Translations under genes and position numbers: made by a program
Assembly (NCBI GenBank): GCA_021776595.1
Contig: JAJFFP010000043.1
Span: 25,166 to 89,165, forward strand
DNA length: 64,000 bases
Source of the DNA: Robiginitomaculum sp.
Lineage (GTDB): Bacteria > Pseudomonadota > Alphaproteobacteria > Caulobacterales > Maricaulaceae
Direction of reading: 5' to 3'
The notes under the pieces: model-generated
The model's input: only the letters and a program-made list of their open reading frames with translations
What the model was told of the DNA's origin: nothing
Database searches by the model: none
In this document: piece by piece, positions 45,743 to 57,123 of the stretch
Layout: every line of letters begins with the position of its first letter
Numbering within the stretch: position 1 is the stretch's first letter

Positions 45743-46456
45743 ATGCAAACCCGTCAACTCTGGTTGGATCTTACGCCAAAAGGCGGCGCGTATCGAAAAG
45801 AAACATTCGTTACCGGCAAAAGTAATTTACTGGCGCGTTGCGCCCTTGAAAATTGGCGGCAATGGCCAGCCGGTGTATTGGCACTTACCGGACCTCCCGG
45901 TTGTGGAAAATCACATCTGGCACATTTATGGCAGCTGGAGACCAAGGCCCAAAAACTTGATCTGGATCATATTCCGCGCTCTGTTTCTGGTTCAATATTG
46001 ATTGAAGACCTGCCAAATGGTCAAAACGAACGGGCTTTGTTTCGATTGATTAATACCGCCGCAAAGGGAAAAGTAAACGTGTTATTGACCAGCGCTCTGC
46101 CGCCACGGGGCTGGCCCTGCAAACTGCCTGATCTGACTTCTAGATTGGCCGCCATGCACACTATAACCATTGATGCGCCAGATGATGTGGTTTTATCTGG
46201 TATATTAAATAAACTTTTTGCCGACAGGCAGATCGCGGTCGATCAGGCCGTTATCAATTACTTGCTTAGCCGTATGGAACGATCCAGTGCCGCTGCGCTT
46301 GATATTGTTGAGCGTATCCATGCCAGAGGGCATGATTTGAAACAAAACATTCGCCTGCCTTTAGTGCGAAATGTCATGCGCGAATTTGAACAGGAGAATC
46401 AACCCGCTGATCTGTTTGATCATGCAAAAGCAAACCATCAGGAAACGCTCTCATGA
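45743..46456 (+). CDS. hdaA: DnaA-related regulatory protein HdaA
   Basis: A 237-residue AAA+ protein similar to the ATPase and lid parts of DnaA but without its DNA-binding domain IV. Walker A is GPPGCGKS (50-57); Walker B is degenerate (ILIEDLP); the sensor stretch LTSRLAAM and the lid [19 protein letters not shown] follow. With the beta clamp it promotes ATP hydrolysis by DnaA and prevents re-initiation of replication. ATGA overlap with ppk1. Confidence 0.88.
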   Translation: MQTRQLWLDLTPKGGAYRKETFVTGKSNLLARCALENWRQWPAGVLALTGPPGCGKSHLAHLWQLETKAQKLDLDHIPRSVSGSILIEDLPNGQNERALFRLINTAAKGKVNVLLTSALPPRGWPCKLPDLTSRLAAMHTITIDAPDDVVLSGILNKLFADRQIAVDQAVINYLLSRMERSSAAALDIVERIHARGHDLKQNIRLPLVRNVMREFEQENQPADLFDHAKANHQETLS

Positions 46457-48627
46457 ATACAACACACATTCATGCAGATAAAAAGGGTGATCTGTTACAG
46501 TCCCCGGAGCGTTTTTTGAACCGCGAACTCAGTTGGCTGCAATTTAATGCAAGGGTGTTGCAAGAAGCAGAAAACAAATGCCACCCTTTATTGGAACGCC
46601 TACGGTTTTTGTCTATATCCGGCTCTAATCTCGATGAGTTTTATATGGTTCGTGTGGCGGGCCTGCGTGCCCAAATTCGTGCAGGCATTACCCGCAAGAG
46701 CCAGGATGGCTTAACACCAGCAGAGCAGTTGGCGCGCATCAATGCGGCGGCGGCCGTGCTCATGCAGGACCAGCAACGCATTTGGCGTGAAATGCAGCTA
46801 AAACTCAAAAGAGTTGGCGTTCATATAACGCAGGCAAACGAACTAACCGGAGATGAACGCCAACAATTGCATCAGGTATTCAGGACCCACGTATTCCCTT
46901 TGCTAACACCTTTGGCCATTGACCCGGCCCACCCCTTTCCTTTCATTCCCAATCTGGGGTTTGCGCTGGTGTTAAAATTGCGTCGCGCTCAAGACGGTAA
47001 AAGCATGAATGCGCTTGTGCCTATTCCTTCAGGAGTTCCCAGATTCATTGAGATAAACAGCGAAAACAGGACAAAGGACGGGGCGTTAGTGAAACGCTAT
47101 ATTCCGCTTGAATCCGTGCTTGCCTTTTTCTTTGAGGATATTTTTCCAAGTTATATCGTTGAAGAATCCGGTGCTTTTCGATTGTTACGCGACAGCGATA
47201 TTGAAATCGAAGAAGAAGCCGAAGACCTGGTGCGACAATTTGAAAGTCTGATCAGGGAACGAAAGCGCGGGGTTGTGGTGCGGGTAAAATTTGATGCCAG
47301 CACGCCGGAATCCCTACGCCAGTTTATTATCGAGCAGCTAGGGGCTGATCATCGTGATGTAGCGCCGGTAGATGGTATTTTGGGTATTAGTCAACTGGAC
47401 CAGCTCATTTCACCAGAACGCCAGGACCTGTTATTTGCGCCTTATGAGCCACGTTTTCCTGAACGCATACGTGATCACGGCGGCGATTGTTTTGCCGCCA
47501 TTCGAGAAAAAGACATTTTGATTCATCATCCTTACGAATCTTTTGATGTGATGGTACAGTTTCTCAGGCAGGCCGTTGCTGATCCTGACGTCGTCACCAT
47601 CAAGCAAACACTTTACCGGACCTCCAAAAGCTCACCCATTGTAGCGGCGCTGATTGCGGCGGCGGAAGCCGGGAAAAATGTTACGGCCCTGATCGAGCTA
47701 AAAGCGCGCTTTGATGAAGAAACCAATTTAAACCTTGCCCGTGCTCTTGAACGCGCCGGAGTGCAAGTGGTTTATGGCTTTATCGAATGGAAAACACACG
47801 CTAAAATTAGTCTGGTAGTTCGGCGCGAGGGGGAGGCTTTGCGCACTTATACGCATTTTGGTACCGGTAATTACCATCCGGTGACGGCGCGGATATATAC
47901 GGATTTATCTCTGTTTACTGCCGATCCGGCTTTTGGTCGCGATGCGGTGCGTGTTTTCAATTATATTACCGGCTATGCACAGCCAGAGGCTTTGGAACGT
48001 ATTGCCTTGTCGCCGCTAAATTGCAAATCCACACTTTTGCGCCTGATTGCTACCGAGGCAGAAAATGCACGGTCTGGTAAACCCAGCGGCATTTGGGTGA
48101 AACTCAATGCGTTGGTTGATCCTAAAATTATAGACGCGCTTTATGAAGCCAGCACCGCTGGTGTGCCCATAGACATGGTCATTCGTGGTATCTGTTGTCT
48201 GCGCCCTGGGGTGGCGGGCTTATCCGAAAACATCAGGGTCAAGAGTATTATCGGCCGGTTTTTAGAGCATTCACGCATTGCCTGTTTTGCTAATGGCAAG
48301 ACAATGCCATCGAATATGGCCAAGGTTTATATATCATCTGCGGACTGGATGCCGCGCAATCTGGACCGCCGGGTAGAGGTGCTATGCCCCATTCAAAACC
48401 CCACTGTGCACCGTCAGGTCCTTAACCAGATCATGGAGACAAATTTGCAGGACCAGGCACAAAGCTGGAATATGGGCCCCAATGGCAACTTTATGCGCGT
48501 TGATACGACCAGTTTAGATAAGCCCTTTAGTGCCCACACCTATTTCATGACCAACCCGTCATTATCAGGGCGCGGCAGTGCCCTGAAACATGACCAGCCA
48601 GAACTTTCTAAAATACGAGGGCAGTGA
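46453..48627 (+). CDS. ppk1: polyphosphate kinase 1
   Basis: A 724-residue enzyme making polyphosphate from ATP. N-terminal domain: [16 protein letters not shown] and [17 protein letters not shown]; core domains: [11 protein letters not shown], the histidine motif [23 protein letters not shown] and the [10 protein letters not shown] motif with phospholipase-D-like fold. It is coupled by ATGA to hdaA and by GTGA to ppx, linking chain synthesis and degradation in one transcript. Confidence 0.95.
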   Translation: MNTTHIHADKKGDLLQSPERFLNRELSWLQFNARVLQEAENKCHPLLERLRFLSISGSNLDEFYMVRVAGLRAQIRAGITRKSQDGLTPAEQLARINAAAAVLMQDQQRIWREMQLKLKRVGVHITQANELTGDERQQLHQVFRTHVFPLLTPLAIDPAHPFPFIPNLGFALVLKLRRAQDGKSMNALVPIPSGVPRFIEINSENRTKDGALVKRYIPLESVLAFFFEDIFPSYIVEESGAFRLLRDSDIEIEEEAEDLVRQFESLIRERKRGVVVRVKFDASTPESLRQFIIEQLGADHRDVAPVDGILGISQLDQLISPERQDLLFAPYEPRFPERIRDHGGDCFAAIREKDILIHHPYESFDVMVQFLRQAVADPDVVTIKQTLYRTSKSSPIVAALIAAAEAGKNVTALIELKARFDEETNLNLARALERAGVQVVYGFIEWKTHAKISLVVRREGEALRTYTHFGTGNYHPVTARIYTDLSLFTADPAFGRDAVRVFNYITGYAQPEALERIALSPLNCKSTLLRLIATEAENARSGKPSGIWVKLNALVDPKIIDALYEASTAGVPIDMVIRGICCLRPGVAGLSENIRVKSIIGRFLEHSRIACFANGKTMPSNMAKVYISSADWMPRNLDRRVEVLCPIQNPTVHRQVLNQIMETNLQDQAQSWNMGPNGNFMRVDTTSLDKPFSAHTYFMTNPSLSGRGSALKHDQPELSKIRGQ

Positions 48628-50147
48628 TTGTGTCAGGCAGGGGGAATAAATCAGTAAATGGCCTGCCAAAAGGCCTTGTGGACAAGGCAGTTATCGATGT
48701 GGGGTCTAACTCAGTTCGTCTTGTCGTATTCAGAACGTATGACACATTTTTCCAACCAGTATTCAATGAAAAGGTTCTTGCAGAGCTGGGGCGGGGCATT
48801 TCAACAACCGGTGAGTTAAACCCGCAAGGCAGAAAGCTCGCTCTGGACGCCTTGAAACGCTATCAGCGGATCATAAAAGCGCGCGGTGTTAAAAATGTGC
48901 TTGCTGTTGCTACGGCTGCCGTGCGCACAGCAAATGATGGTCAGGAATTTATCAAGGAGATTAAAGAACTAACGGGACTAAAAATTTCGGTTATCGAAGG
49001 CGCAGAAGAAGCGAGACTTTCTGCACTTGGCGTCATCGCAGGTGCTCCCGATGCGGATGGTGTTGCGGGGGACTTGGGCGGTGCATCCCTGGAGTTGGTG
49101 CCCGTGCGAAAGGGGCGGGTAAAACGTGGTGTATCCCTACCTGTTGGGCCGCTTTCCATGCTAAGCACTGAGGAGTTTAATCATGCCGAAATGACCACCC
49201 GCATTGATGATGCGCTGGATAAAGCATCCTCGCAATTTTCTCAATCTGAGAGTGGGAGTTTCTATGCAGTTGGTGGGGCATGGCGCTCGCTTGCGCTGGT
49301 CAATATGGCCGTAAAGGGCCATCCTTTACGAGTATTGCATAATTACACGATTAGTAGAAATGAAGCCTTTGATCTGGTACACCTTGTCGGTGCACAAAGC
49401 CCTGAATCTTTAAGGCGAACGCCAGGCTTATCTTCCCGCCGCGCACCATTCTTGCCCTTTGCAGCCTTATTACTCGAACGCATTTTACAACATCAGTTAT
49501 TTGAAAGCGTTACCATCTCAGCTTATGGGCTAAGAGAAGGTCTGCTTTATGAGCAACTTGGCTCTAAAGCCCGCGCCGTTCATCCGGTGTTGGCCGGTGT
49601 TAAGGCTTTGGCGCAGCAAAACTGGTCATCATCGCGTTTTGGCAGTGAGGCCCAGCGTTGGTTGCAGCCAGTTATACCGGCTCTCAATGAACCTTATGGT
49701 CAAAAACGCTCTGAATTACTGGTAGCGGCGGCCTGTCGGCTTGCAGATATCGGGGCACGACTGCACCCTGATCACCGGGCCGAAATTGCTTTTGATATTG
49801 TGCTGTTTGCTCCGTTTGCAGGCCTTTCCCACGCAGAACGCGCGGCCTTGGCGCTTTGTATTTTTTATCGCTATGGCGGCGATTCAGAACCACCCAGAAG
49901 CGGTCTGATCGGCCAGTTGCTTGGTAAAAAACAAAGGGACTGGGCTTATGGTCTGGGTATGAGTTTGCGTTGCGCTGCTGCTGTCTCTGGACGAACCGCA
50001 AAATTATTAAAACGCACACAGATTGAAATGGATGATGGCAACATTCAATTAACTGCCCGCGTTGACGCTCAAGAATTATTGACTGCCAGAGCAGAAAAAC
50101 GCTTTGAAGCCATGGCTAATGCCCTGGGTTTGGCAATAGGTGACTAA
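48624..50147 (+). CDS. ppx: exopolyphosphatase (Ppx/GppA family)
   Basis: A 507-residue actin-fold phosphatase: [15 protein letters not shown] near residue 25, the second phosphate loop [14 protein letters not shown] near 150, VGGAWRSLA near 215, and a C-terminal HD-like helical domain. It removes terminal phosphates from polyphosphate and may hydrolyse pppGpp. GTG start overlapping the ppk1 stop, with GAGG four bases upstream. Confidence 0.9.
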   Translation: MIVSGRGNKSVNGLPKGLVDKAVIDVGSNSVRLVVFRTYDTFFQPVFNEKVLAELGRGISTTGELNPQGRKLALDALKRYQRIIKARGVKNVLAVATAAVRTANDGQEFIKEIKELTGLKISVIEGAEEARLSALGVIAGAPDADGVAGDLGGASLELVPVRKGRVKRGVSLPVGPLSMLSTEEFNHAEMTTRIDDALDKASSQFSQSESGSFYAVGGAWRSLALVNMAVKGHPLRVLHNYTISRNEAFDLVHLVGAQSPESLRRTPGLSSRRAPFLPFAALLLERILQHQLFESVTISAYGLREGLLYEQLGSKARAVHPVLAGVKALAQQNWSSSRFGSEAQRWLQPVIPALNEPYGQKRSELLVAAACRLADIGARLHPDHRAEIAFDIVLFAPFAGLSHAERAALALCIFYRYGGDSEPPRSGLIGQLLGKKQRDWAYGLGMSLRCAAAVSGRTAKLLKRTQIEMDDGNIQLTARVDAQELLTARAEKRFEAMANALGLAIGD

Positions 50148-50193
50148 TTACAAAGGTTTATAAGGGGCAGGGCCCTAAGATAAAGACACAGCC

Positions 50194-51351
50194 TTAATCG
50201 CGTGTGCGTTTCTCTATAACAGCCCTTTTGTGCTCTACTGTAAGGCTAATGTCGCCGTGTTTCAGACGCAGGGCATCTTCGCCAAAGGCTTCTCTTCGCC
50301 ACCCGCGCAGAGCCGGAATATCGGCATCGTCATAAGCGGCCAGTTTTTCTATATCGGCGGCATTGGCAATCAGGCGTGGCGCAACACCCAGGTCTTCTGC
50401 TTTGATGCGCAAAAGGACTTTTAGCATTTCAACAACAGGGCCAAGACCAGATGGCATGGCCGCTGGACGTTCAATTTTTGGTGCATGTTTTCTTGGATCA
50501 GCCAGCGCTTCATTGATAACACCAAGCAATTCCTTTGCCATAGAGGAGCGCTCAAAACCTCTGGGAATTGCCCGCATCCGCCCTAGCGCTTCAATGGAGC
50601 GTGGGGCCTGTTGCGCCAATTCGTAAATAGCATCATCTTTAAGTATGCGTCCACGGGGCTTATCACGGGTTTGTGCCTCGCGTTCGCGCCAGCGCGTCAC
50701 CAGATGTAATATAGCCAGCCATTGCGGTGAATATTTGCGTATTTTCATCCGATGCCAGGCATCTTCCGGGTCAAATTGATAAATGGCGGGATTGGTCAGG
50801 CTTTGCATTTCCTCATCGACCCAGCTTAAACGCTGATGGTCTTCCAGGCGACCTACCAGCAAGGGATAAAGATCGCGCAAATGCGTCACATCCCCAATCG
50901 CATAGGTCAATTGCTTTTCTGATAAAGGACGACGTGACCAATCCGTAAAGCGGGAGCCTTTATCAACGCTACGTTTCAACATTTTCTGCACCAGCGTGTC
51001 ATAGCCAATAGAATCGCCCAATCCAGCAGCCATGGCGGCAATCTGGCTGTCAAAGAGGGGCAGGGGAACTTCACCCATCAAACGATAAAAAATTTCAAGA
51101 TCCTGACGGGCGGCGTGGAAAACCTTGGTAATCTGTGTGTTGGCCATCACCGAAAGAAAAGGGCGCATGTCCAAACCCTCAGCCAAAGGATCAATAATGG
51201 CTTCAACATCACCGCCGGCCACCTGTATCAGGCAGAGCTTTGACCAATAGGTGCTTTCTCTTAAAAATTCTGTATCTACGGCAAAAAACTGACACTTTTG
51301 CAAGTCAGCACATACCTTTTCCAGGGTTTTGTTATCGGTGACCATTACCAT
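50194..51351 (-). CDS. rnd: ribonuclease D
   Basis: A 385-residue 3'-5' exoribonuclease for tRNA and stable RNA processing. DEDD exonuclease domain: FFAVDTEFLRE, the central HAARQDLEIFYR, and YAIGDVTHLRDLYP; an HRDC domain (about 210-290) follows. The start with GAGGGA about nine bases upstream is preferred; an upstream open stretch inside the MFS gene is discarded. It converges with ppx and overlaps the upstream transporter gene by seven bases. Confidence 0.93.
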   Translation of the reverse strand: MVMVTDNKTLEKVCADLQKCQFFAVDTEFLRESTYWSKLCLIQVAGGDVEAIIDPLAEGLDMRPFLSVMANTQITKVFHAARQDLEIFYRLMGEVPLPLFDSQIAAMAAGLGDSIGYDTLVQKMLKRSVDKGSRFTDWSRRPLSEKQLTYAIGDVTHLRDLYPLLVGRLEDHQRLSWVDEEMQSLTNPAIYQFDPEDAWHRMKIRKYSPQWLAILHLVTRWREREAQTRDKPRGRILKDDAIYELAQQAPRSIEALGRMRAIPRGFERSSMAKELLGVINEALADPRKHAPKIERPAAMPSGLGPVVEMLKVLLRIKAEDLGVAPRLIANAADIEKLAAYDDADIPALRGWRREAFGEDALRLKHGDISLTVEHKRAVIEKRTRD

Positions 51352-52631
51352 GATTTTTTGATCCCTCGGTAGAGCATGAAAGCAGCAAAACAAAGACTTA
51401 CAATGGCAATGCCAGCATAAGCACTAGACAGTGGAAGATGAGAGCGGGCCACGCCAATCAAGGCCAGTTGGCCGGTAGAGGCGCCAGCAGCATTCATCAC
51501 GGCACCTCCTGCCAAAATCCGTGCGCGCGATTTTTCCGGTGCCCTATGTTGTGACATGGCTTGCAGGGGCACCACGAAAACACCGGAAAAAACGGACATG
51601 GCAAAAAAGTCAAACAATAAGCGCCAGTTTCTTTTGTCGGCAAAAAACTCATTCAACCCGCCCAGAGGTGCAACCATGCGTCCGGCGCTGGCCATCATCA
51701 CATCTGCGGCAAAAAGAGAGAGCAATACAGCACCAACGATAGACAGCCATAATACATCCTTATTGCGGGTTGCCGCCGCACAGCCCAGAGAGCCAAAAGC
51801 AGCACCAAGGGTAAAAACAGCCATAAAAACAGAAACTACGCTTTGATCCATATAGAGTGAATCATGGACCAGTAATGGTAAAACCGTTATGGATGCTGCA
51901 CTGGCTGTCCAGAACCAGGCGATGCCGATAAGTGGGCGCAGGGCGCGCGGCTCGGAAAATAGATTGGCCATGGTGTTCCAGGTGCCGGAAAAAATATTCC
52001 AGTTGAGTTTCAGGTCTGGTGCAGCCGCTGACTTCGTTGGCATCATGCGCATGAATAGCCAGCCAAAAACAGCCAAAATAACCAGCATGGCGCCAATGAT
52101 AACAGGGCCCATGGATTGTCTTATCAGGAGTATGCCAACCAGTGAGCCAGATAGTATCGATAAAAATAAAGTGCCGCTGATCATGGCATTACCAGGAACC
52201 AATTCCTTGCGACTGAGGTAATTGGGAAGGCTCGCCAGTTTAGCAGGCGCAAAAATAGCCGATTGAGCGCCCATAAAGAAAAGCGTGATAAATAATATTG
52301 GTCCGGAATTCAGGATGAACCCGGCTGCTGCACCCAGCATGAGGAAAATCTCGCCAAGTTTTGTGGCTTTTAATACCTGATCGCGCGGGAAGCGATCCGC
52401 GATCTGTCCGGCAATAGCCGAAAATAAAAAGAAAGGCAGTGAAAAAATTGTAGCAGCCACGGGTACCAGAACCGCGCTTGACATTCCTTGCAATTGCAGG
52501 CCGCCAAAAGTGATCAGAATGATCAGCGAGTATTTGAATACATTATCGTTAAAAGCACCAAGGGATTGGGCCACCAATAAAGGAAAAAAGCGACGTTCCT
52601 TTAATAGTTGCAGGGCCGTTAAATCGCTCAT
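51345..52631 (-). CDS. MFS transporter, lysophospholipid-transporter (LplT)-like
   Basis: A 428-residue transporter with twelve predicted segments. The N-terminus RRFFPLLVAQSLGAFNDNVFKYSLII and the loop GQIADRFPRDQVLKATKLGE are characteristic of LplT and of the transporter half of acyltransferase fusions, which flip lyso-phosphatidylethanolamine inward. No acyltransferase domain is attached or next to it. ATGA-type overlap with the uracil-DNA glycosylase gene. Confidence 0.82.
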   Translation of the reverse strand: MSDLTALQLLKERRFFPLLVAQSLGAFNDNVFKYSLIILITFGGLQLQGMSSAVLVPVAATIFSLPFFLFSAIAGQIADRFPRDQVLKATKLGEIFLMLGAAAGFILNSGPILFITLFFMGAQSAIFAPAKLASLPNYLSRKELVPGNAMISGTLFLSILSGSLVGILLIRQSMGPVIIGAMLVILAVFGWLFMRMMPTKSAAAPDLKLNWNIFSGTWNTMANLFSEPRALRPLIGIAWFWTASAASITVLPLLVHDSLYMDQSVVSVFMAVFTLGAAFGSLGCAAATRNKDVLWLSIVGAVLLSLFAADVMMASAGRMVAPLGGLNEFFADKRNWRLLFDFFAMSVFSGVFVVPLQAMSQHRAPEKSRARILAGGAVMNAAGASTGQLALIGVARSHLPLSSAYAGIAIVSLCFAAFMLYRGIKKSW

Positions 52632-53290
52632 GAATTATTATCCAGATAGGCGCGAACCGCCAAAAACACATCATTAAACATGGCTTCGGTAAGACGCCCG
52701 GTATTGGTATTATACCTTGAGCAATGGTAACTGTCGAACAAACGATAGGTCTTGCCATTACTGGTGAGTTCATGCTCGGCCCGGTGGGCAAATGGATATG
52801 CTGCCCGGCGCAACCCCAGTGTGGAGATGATATTGTCATGGGCAATGCGCCCCAGAGCAAAAAGCGCGATAACATTGGGAAGATGGGCAAGGCGGCTAAT
52901 CAGAAAAGGGCGGCAATTGCGGGTTTCTTCACCCGTTGGCTTGTTCTGCGGTGGCACACAACGCACGGCATTGGTAATCATACAGTTAACAAGGCGCAAA
53001 TCATCCTGACCATTTTTATCGAATTTACCACGGGAAAACCCATGTTTTGCCAAAGCCTTATATAGCAAATCTCCAGCACCGTCTCCGGTGAATGGGCGCC
53101 CTGTGCGATTGGCCCCGCCCCGCCCTGGGGCCATGCCAATGATCAACATTTTGGCACTCTCTTCGCCAAAGGAATCCACAGGGCCATTATGCCAGGACGG
53201 CTCAACGCGTGCGATTTCTTTTATATAGTCCACAAGACGTGGGCATAGTGTGCAATTGGCGGGGGCTTCAGGAGGGGTATTTGTGCGCAT
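52628..53290 (-). CDS. family-5 uracil-DNA glycosylase (UdgB-like)
   Basis: A 220-residue DNA repair enzyme. Motif A reads GMAPGRGGANRTGRPFTGD and motif B HCSRYNTNTGRL; the ANRTGR and NTNTGRL wording is that of family 5 (UDGb) rather than family 4. Cysteines CTLCPRL, CVPPQ and CRP are placed for a 4Fe-4S cluster. Family 5 enzymes remove uracil, hypoxanthine and related bases. An alternative TTG start at 53302 would overlap the upstream stop as TTGA. Confidence 0.85.
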   Translation of the reverse strand: MRTNTPPEAPANCTLCPRLVDYIKEIARVEPSWHNGPVDSFGEESAKMLIIGMAPGRGGANRTGRPFTGDGAGDLLYKALAKHGFSRGKFDKNGQDDLRLVNCMITNAVRCVPPQNKPTGEETRNCRPFLISRLAHLPNVIALFALGRIAHDNIISTLGLRRAAYPFAHRAEHELTSNGKTYRLFDSYHCSRYNTNTGRLTEAMFNDVFLAVRAYLDNNS

Positions 53291-53298
53291 GAAACGAT

Positions 53299-53856
53299 TC
53301 AAACTACGGTTTCAGAATCTTGACGGGCAGGGCGCGTAAGCAAGGGTGCCAGATCATTCAGCTCAATAAATGAATCCGCTACGCGGCGTAATTCATCAGA
53401 TGCAACGGGTGGGTTAGAGTATGTTGTAGAGACCACGGACACGCGCACACCTTTGCTCTGGATAGCTTTGACAAGAGGACAGAAATCACCATCACCGGAA
53501 AACAGTATGATATGATCCAGCCATGGCGCGGCCTGCAGGGCATCAACGGTAATATCAACATCCATGTTGCCTTTTACACGTTTGCGGCCATTTGTGGGAT
53601 CAATATATTCTTTAGCGGACTTTGTAATGACGTTGAAACCGTTATAGTCAAGCCAGTCCACCATTTTTTTCAAAGGCGAAAATTCCTGATCTTCAATTAG
53701 GGCAGTATAATAGTTTGCACGGACGAGACGACCGCGTTTGCGAAACTCATCAAGCAGTTTTGAATAATCAACCTCTATATCCAAAGCCCGCAAAGCAGCG
53801 TAAAAATTTGCACCGTCAATGAAAAGTCCAAGGCGTTCATCGGGATAAAATGCCAT
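53299..53856 (-). CDS. NYN-domain (LabA/DUF88) putative ribonuclease
   Basis: A 185-residue PIN-like NYN protein. Conserved acidic residues are in LFIDGANFYAAL (Asp14, Asn17), KGNMDVDITVDAL and ILFSGDGDFCPLV, the expected metal site of this nuclease-like fold. It is widespread in alphaproteobacteria beside folK and rpoZ, as here, and its substrate RNA is unknown. The ATG of MAFYPDERL is preferred (GAAAGA eight bases upstream) over an ATG 13 codons earlier. Confidence 0.85.
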   Translation of the reverse strand: MAFYPDERLGLFIDGANFYAALRALDIEVDYSKLLDEFRKRGRLVRANYYTALIEDQEFSPLKKMVDWLDYNGFNVITKSAKEYIDPTNGRKRVKGNMDVDITVDALQAAPWLDHIILFSGDGDFCPLVKAIQSKGVRVSVVSTTYSNPPVASDELRRVADSFIELNDLAPLLTRPARQDSETVV

Positions 53857-53886
53857 TTTAGTATCTTTCAATAAATGGATTAAATC

Positions 53887-54414
53887 GTGGTTCAAAAATG
53901 TAACAAAGCCTATATCGCCTTTGGTGCCAACCTCTCTTTTGAAGGTAAAACACCTGCAGATATTATTTTCAAGGCAGTCAATTCCCTAAATGAAAGAAAA
54001 ATTAGGGTGCTTTCATTGTCCAGGCTCTGGCATAGCCCGGCATGGCCTGACCCCAAGGAGCCTTCGTATGTAAACGCCGTTGCCGTCATTAGCACAGCAA
54101 TACCACCATTTATGCTGTTGCAGACATTAAGGCATGTTGAGCAAAAGTTTGGCAGAAAACGCACAATACGAAATGCGCCGCGCACTCTGGATATTGACCT
54201 TCTTTCCTATGCCGATGTGCGTCTTCAAACGCGGCGATTGACACTGCCGCACCCACGTATTGCCGAACGTGCATTTGTATTATTACCGTTATTGGATGTC
54301 GCTCACGACTGGCGTATGCCAGGCACCGGTCAAACGATTGATTGTATGATCAATAATTTAACGCATTCAGCAAAAATGAACATTTTTCCACTCAATCACA
54401 TAAAATGGCTATAA
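53887..54414 (+). CDS. folK: 2-amino-4-hydroxy-6-hydroxymethyldihydropteridine pyrophosphokinase FolK
   Basis: A 175-residue HPPK of folate synthesis. Motifs are YIAFGANL near the N-terminus, SYVNAVAVI, and RTIRNAPRTLDIDLLSY with LTLPHPRIAERAFVLLPL. The start is GTG, with GGA seven bases upstream, 30 bases from the divergent NYN gene. Confidence 0.93.
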   Translation: MVQKCNKAYIAFGANLSFEGKTPADIIFKAVNSLNERKIRVLSLSRLWHSPAWPDPKEPSYVNAVAVISTAIPPFMLLQTLRHVEQKFGRKRTIRNAPRTLDIDLLSYADVRLQTRRLTLPHPRIAERAFVLLPLLDVAHDWRMPGTGQTIDCMINNLTHSAKMNIFPLNHIKWL

Positions 54415-54441
54415 TCACTGCAATCTAAAGGATGTTTTGGC

Positions 54442-54470
54442 TTGCTTCGTATTCGCGGCGAGGTTATGCA
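54442..54470 (+). promoter_or_regulatory. candidate promoter for the rpoZ-rsh run
   Basis: TTGCTT and TATGCA separated by 17 bases in the 101-base gap between folK and rpoZ, about 45 bases before the rpoZ start. Both hexamers are imperfect (four of six each). Confidence 0.28.
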
Positions 54471-54515
54471 GACGTGTTTCCTCCAAGGTTTTATGCCCAG
54501 ATACCGGAGTGCCCT

Positions 54516-54875
54516 ATGGCTCGCGTTACCGTCGAAGATTGCATTGAAAAAGTTGACACCCGTTTTGACCTGATATTGCTGGCGGCGCATCGTGCGCGCA
54601 CTATCCTGTCCGGGGCGCCTTTGCTGGTTGATCGGGATAACGATAAAAACCCTGTTGTGGCGCTTCGCGAAATTGCTGATGAAGTCATTAGTGTCGATAC
54701 ACTGACAGAGAGTCTGATATCCTCTTTGCAAAGGGTTTTACCGGAAGAGGACAGCGGTGAAGAAACCGAGCGCATGGCTATTGAGCACCAAAAAGCTGAT
54801 GCCGCCATTTCTGAAGTTGATATGCTCAAGGCGCTGACAGCTGATCGTGATGGCGCACCAGACAATCGTTTCTGA
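54516..54875 (+). CDS. rpoZ: RNA polymerase omega subunit
   Basis: A 119-residue omega subunit. The N-terminal core [26 protein letters not shown] and [15 protein letters not shown] is nearly invariant in alphaproteobacteria; the acidic C-terminal tail is typical for the class. GGAG six bases upstream sets the start. The downstream rsh start lies inside its last codons. Confidence 0.96.
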   Translation: MARVTVEDCIEKVDTRFDLILLAAHRARTILSGAPLLVDRDNDKNPVVALREIADEVISVDTLTESLISSLQRVLPEEDSGEETERMAIEHQKADAAISEVDMLKALTADRDGAPDNRF

Positions 54876-57123
54876 CAACATTCCCGCATCGGCATTATCC
54901 AGTGATGCCAACACACCTGAACAAGGGTGCGCCGTTACCAGCATACCCACAGCTGATGAATTGGTTGAGGCGATTCGCGTCTATGACCCTGGGCTGCATG
55001 AAGATAAAATACGTGCGGCCTATGCGTTTGCACATAAAATGCACGGAGAGCAGTTACGCGCCTCTGGCGAGCCATATTACGGTCATCCGGTAAGCGTGGC
55101 CTGGATTTTGGCAGATTTACACCTTGATCCAGCCAGCATCATTACCGCTTTATTACACGATACGGTCGAAGATACAGAAACTACGCTATCTGACCTTGAA
55201 GAGCATTTTGGTAAAGAAGTTGCTTCACTGGTCAACGGAGTAACCAAACTGGGCGGTTTGGAGCTGATGTCCGCACGAACACAGCAGGGCGAAAACCTGC
55301 AAAAATTTGTTCTGGCGATTACTAAAGATGTGCGGGTTCTGCTGGTTAAACTGGCCGACCGCTTGCACAATATGCGAACCCTGCATTTTATTCCACGGCG
55401 CGACAAGCGTGAACGCATCGCCCGCGAAACCGCTGAAATTTACGCCCCGCTTGCCAGACGGATCGGCATTCAGAAAATTTGTGCGGAGCTGGAGGATCTG
55501 GCTTTTCGTTATCTAAACCCACCTGCATGGGTATCCATAACCAGAAAACTGCAAACACACAGGGATAATACTGCGGTTCAGGTAGGCGATATGTCCAGAG
55601 CCATATCCGAAAGGGTCATGGCCGCCGGGATAACAGCACGTGTGTTTGGCCGGGAGAAGCGGCCCTATTCAATCTGGCGAAAACTGGAAAGACAGGCCAT
55701 TACGTTTGATGAATTGGCCGATGTGTATGCGTTTCGCATTATTGTGGATAGCCCGGAGGATTGCTATCGCGTTTTGGGATTGGTCCATTCCACCTGGCGC
55801 TGTGTCCCGGAACGCTTTCGGGATTTCATTTCTGTGCCCAAGCCCAATCACTATCAATCCCTGCATACAACAATAATAGGCCCCGGAAACGTAAAAGTGG
55901 AATTACAGATACGGACCGAAGAAATGGACCGGATCGCCGAAGAAGGCGTAGCGGCGCACTGGCGCTATAAACAGGGTGGGTATGCCTATGACACCAGCAC
56001 CGGCGGTGATCCTCTTGAAATGCTTAAACCCTTGCTGGAAATTCTGGAATATGGCGGTGATCCGGATGATTTTCTGGAACATGCCAAGCTGGAAATGTTT
56101 CAGGATCAGGTATTTGCCTTTACTCCCAAAGGTAAGCTGATTTCTCTTCCCGCCGGGGCAACGGCGCTGGATTTTGCCTATGCGGTGCATACTGATATTG
56201 GCGATGATTGCGTGGGGGTACGGATTAATGGCCGCGAGCGCCCATTAAGAACACTGCTCAACAATGGTGATTCCGTTGATATTATTCGCGGTGGCATCGC
56301 CGAACCTCCGCGCGGGTGGGAAGGCATGGTTGTTACCGGGCGCGCACGCTCGGCCATACGCCGCCTGACCCGTGAGGTGGAACGCAAAGAATTTGAAAAA
56401 CTGGGCCGAGCCTTTGTGGAACGCCTGTTACGCCGCGAAGGCATTAAAGGCACAGTGGTTCTGAAAGATGCCCGTAAACGGTTGGGTTTCAAAACCAATA
56501 AAGAGCTTTATGGACAGGTTGGTCGTGGTTTGCTCAATACCGATAAATTACTGGATGCCCTTTTTCCAGGACGGGCTGATGAGGACGCTGACAATATGCG
56601 CCAGCGTGAACTGGTCAGTGATGAAACCGCGCCTTTTTATGTGCGGGGCAGTGATGTTAAGCCGGGCGCTACCTTGCATTTTTCCCACTGCTGCACACCT
56701 TTGCCGGGGGACCGGATTATCGGGGTGAAGGCCTCCAGACACGCGATTAACATTCATACGATTGATTGTGAATTGCTGGCAAAATATGAAGATGAGGAAA
56801 ACAAGCTGATTGATCTGAGCTGGACACCGCAAGCGGGCACACAATCAGCCTCGATCGGTAGAATACTGGCTACCGTGGTGCATCAGCCTGGCGCGCTGGC
56901 AGAAATTGCAGATGCGGTTGGGCGCTCCAAGGGGAATATCATGGATGTTAAATCTCTGGCGCGGGCCACTGATTTCTTTGAAATGTCATTTGATGTAGAA
57001 GTACTCGGTGCCAAGCATTTATCGCATATTATTGCCGCCATGCGCGCCTGTAACAGTGTTGTATCGGCGCACCGCGCCAGAGCCGGTTTTCTGAAGGAAG
57101 ATGACAATCATGAACACCAATGA
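54850..57123 (+). CDS. rsh: bifunctional (p)ppGpp synthetase/hydrolase (Rsh, SpoT/RelA)
   Basis: A 757-residue stringent-response enzyme. HD hydrolase domain: [15 protein letters not shown] and [10 protein letters not shown] (about 75-105); synthetase domain: [19 protein letters not shown] and [15 protein letters not shown] (about 265-340); TGS domain near 415-475 ([19 protein letters not shown]); zinc-finger/CC region [13 protein letters not shown]-terminal ACT domain. Both active sites look intact. It starts 26 bases inside rpoZ and carries about 40 extra, low-complexity N-terminal residues. It is the only such enzyme in the window. Confidence 0.94.
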   Translation: MAHQTIVSDNIPASALSSDANTPEQGCAVTSIPTADELVEAIRVYDPGLHEDKIRAAYAFAHKMHGEQLRASGEPYYGHPVSVAWILADLHLDPASIITALLHDTVEDTETTLSDLEEHFGKEVASLVNGVTKLGGLELMSARTQQGENLQKFVLAITKDVRVLLVKLADRLHNMRTLHFIPRRDKRERIARETAEIYAPLARRIGIQKICAELEDLAFRYLNPPAWVSITRKLQTHRDNTAVQVGDMSRAISERVMAAGITARVFGREKRPYSIWRKLERQAITFDELADVYAFRIIVDSPEDCYRVLGLVHSTWRCVPERFRDFISVPKPNHYQSLHTTIIGPGNVKVELQIRTEEMDRIAEEGVAAHWRYKQGGYAYDTSTGGDPLEMLKPLLEILEYGGDPDDFLEHAKLEMFQDQVFAFTPKGKLISLPAGATALDFAYAVHTDIGDDCVGVRINGRERPLRTLLNNGDSVDIIRGGIAEPPRGWEGMVVTGRARSAIRRLTREVERKEFEKLGRAFVERLLRREGIKGTVVLKDARKRLGFKTNKELYGQVGRGLLNTDKLLDALFPGRADEDADNMRQRELVSDETAPFYVRGSDVKPGATLHFSHCCTPLPGDRIIGVKASRHAINIHTIDCELLAKYEDEENKLIDLSWTPQAGTQSASIGRILATVVHQPGALAEIADAVGRSKGNIMDVKSLARATDFFEMSFDVEVLGAKHLSHIIAAMRACNSVVSAHRARAGFLKEDDNHEHQ

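Noticed and set aside
50148..50193. A possible hairpin between convergent ppx and rnd
   Set aside because: Only a short GGGCCC-type palindrome without adequate stem or T-run.
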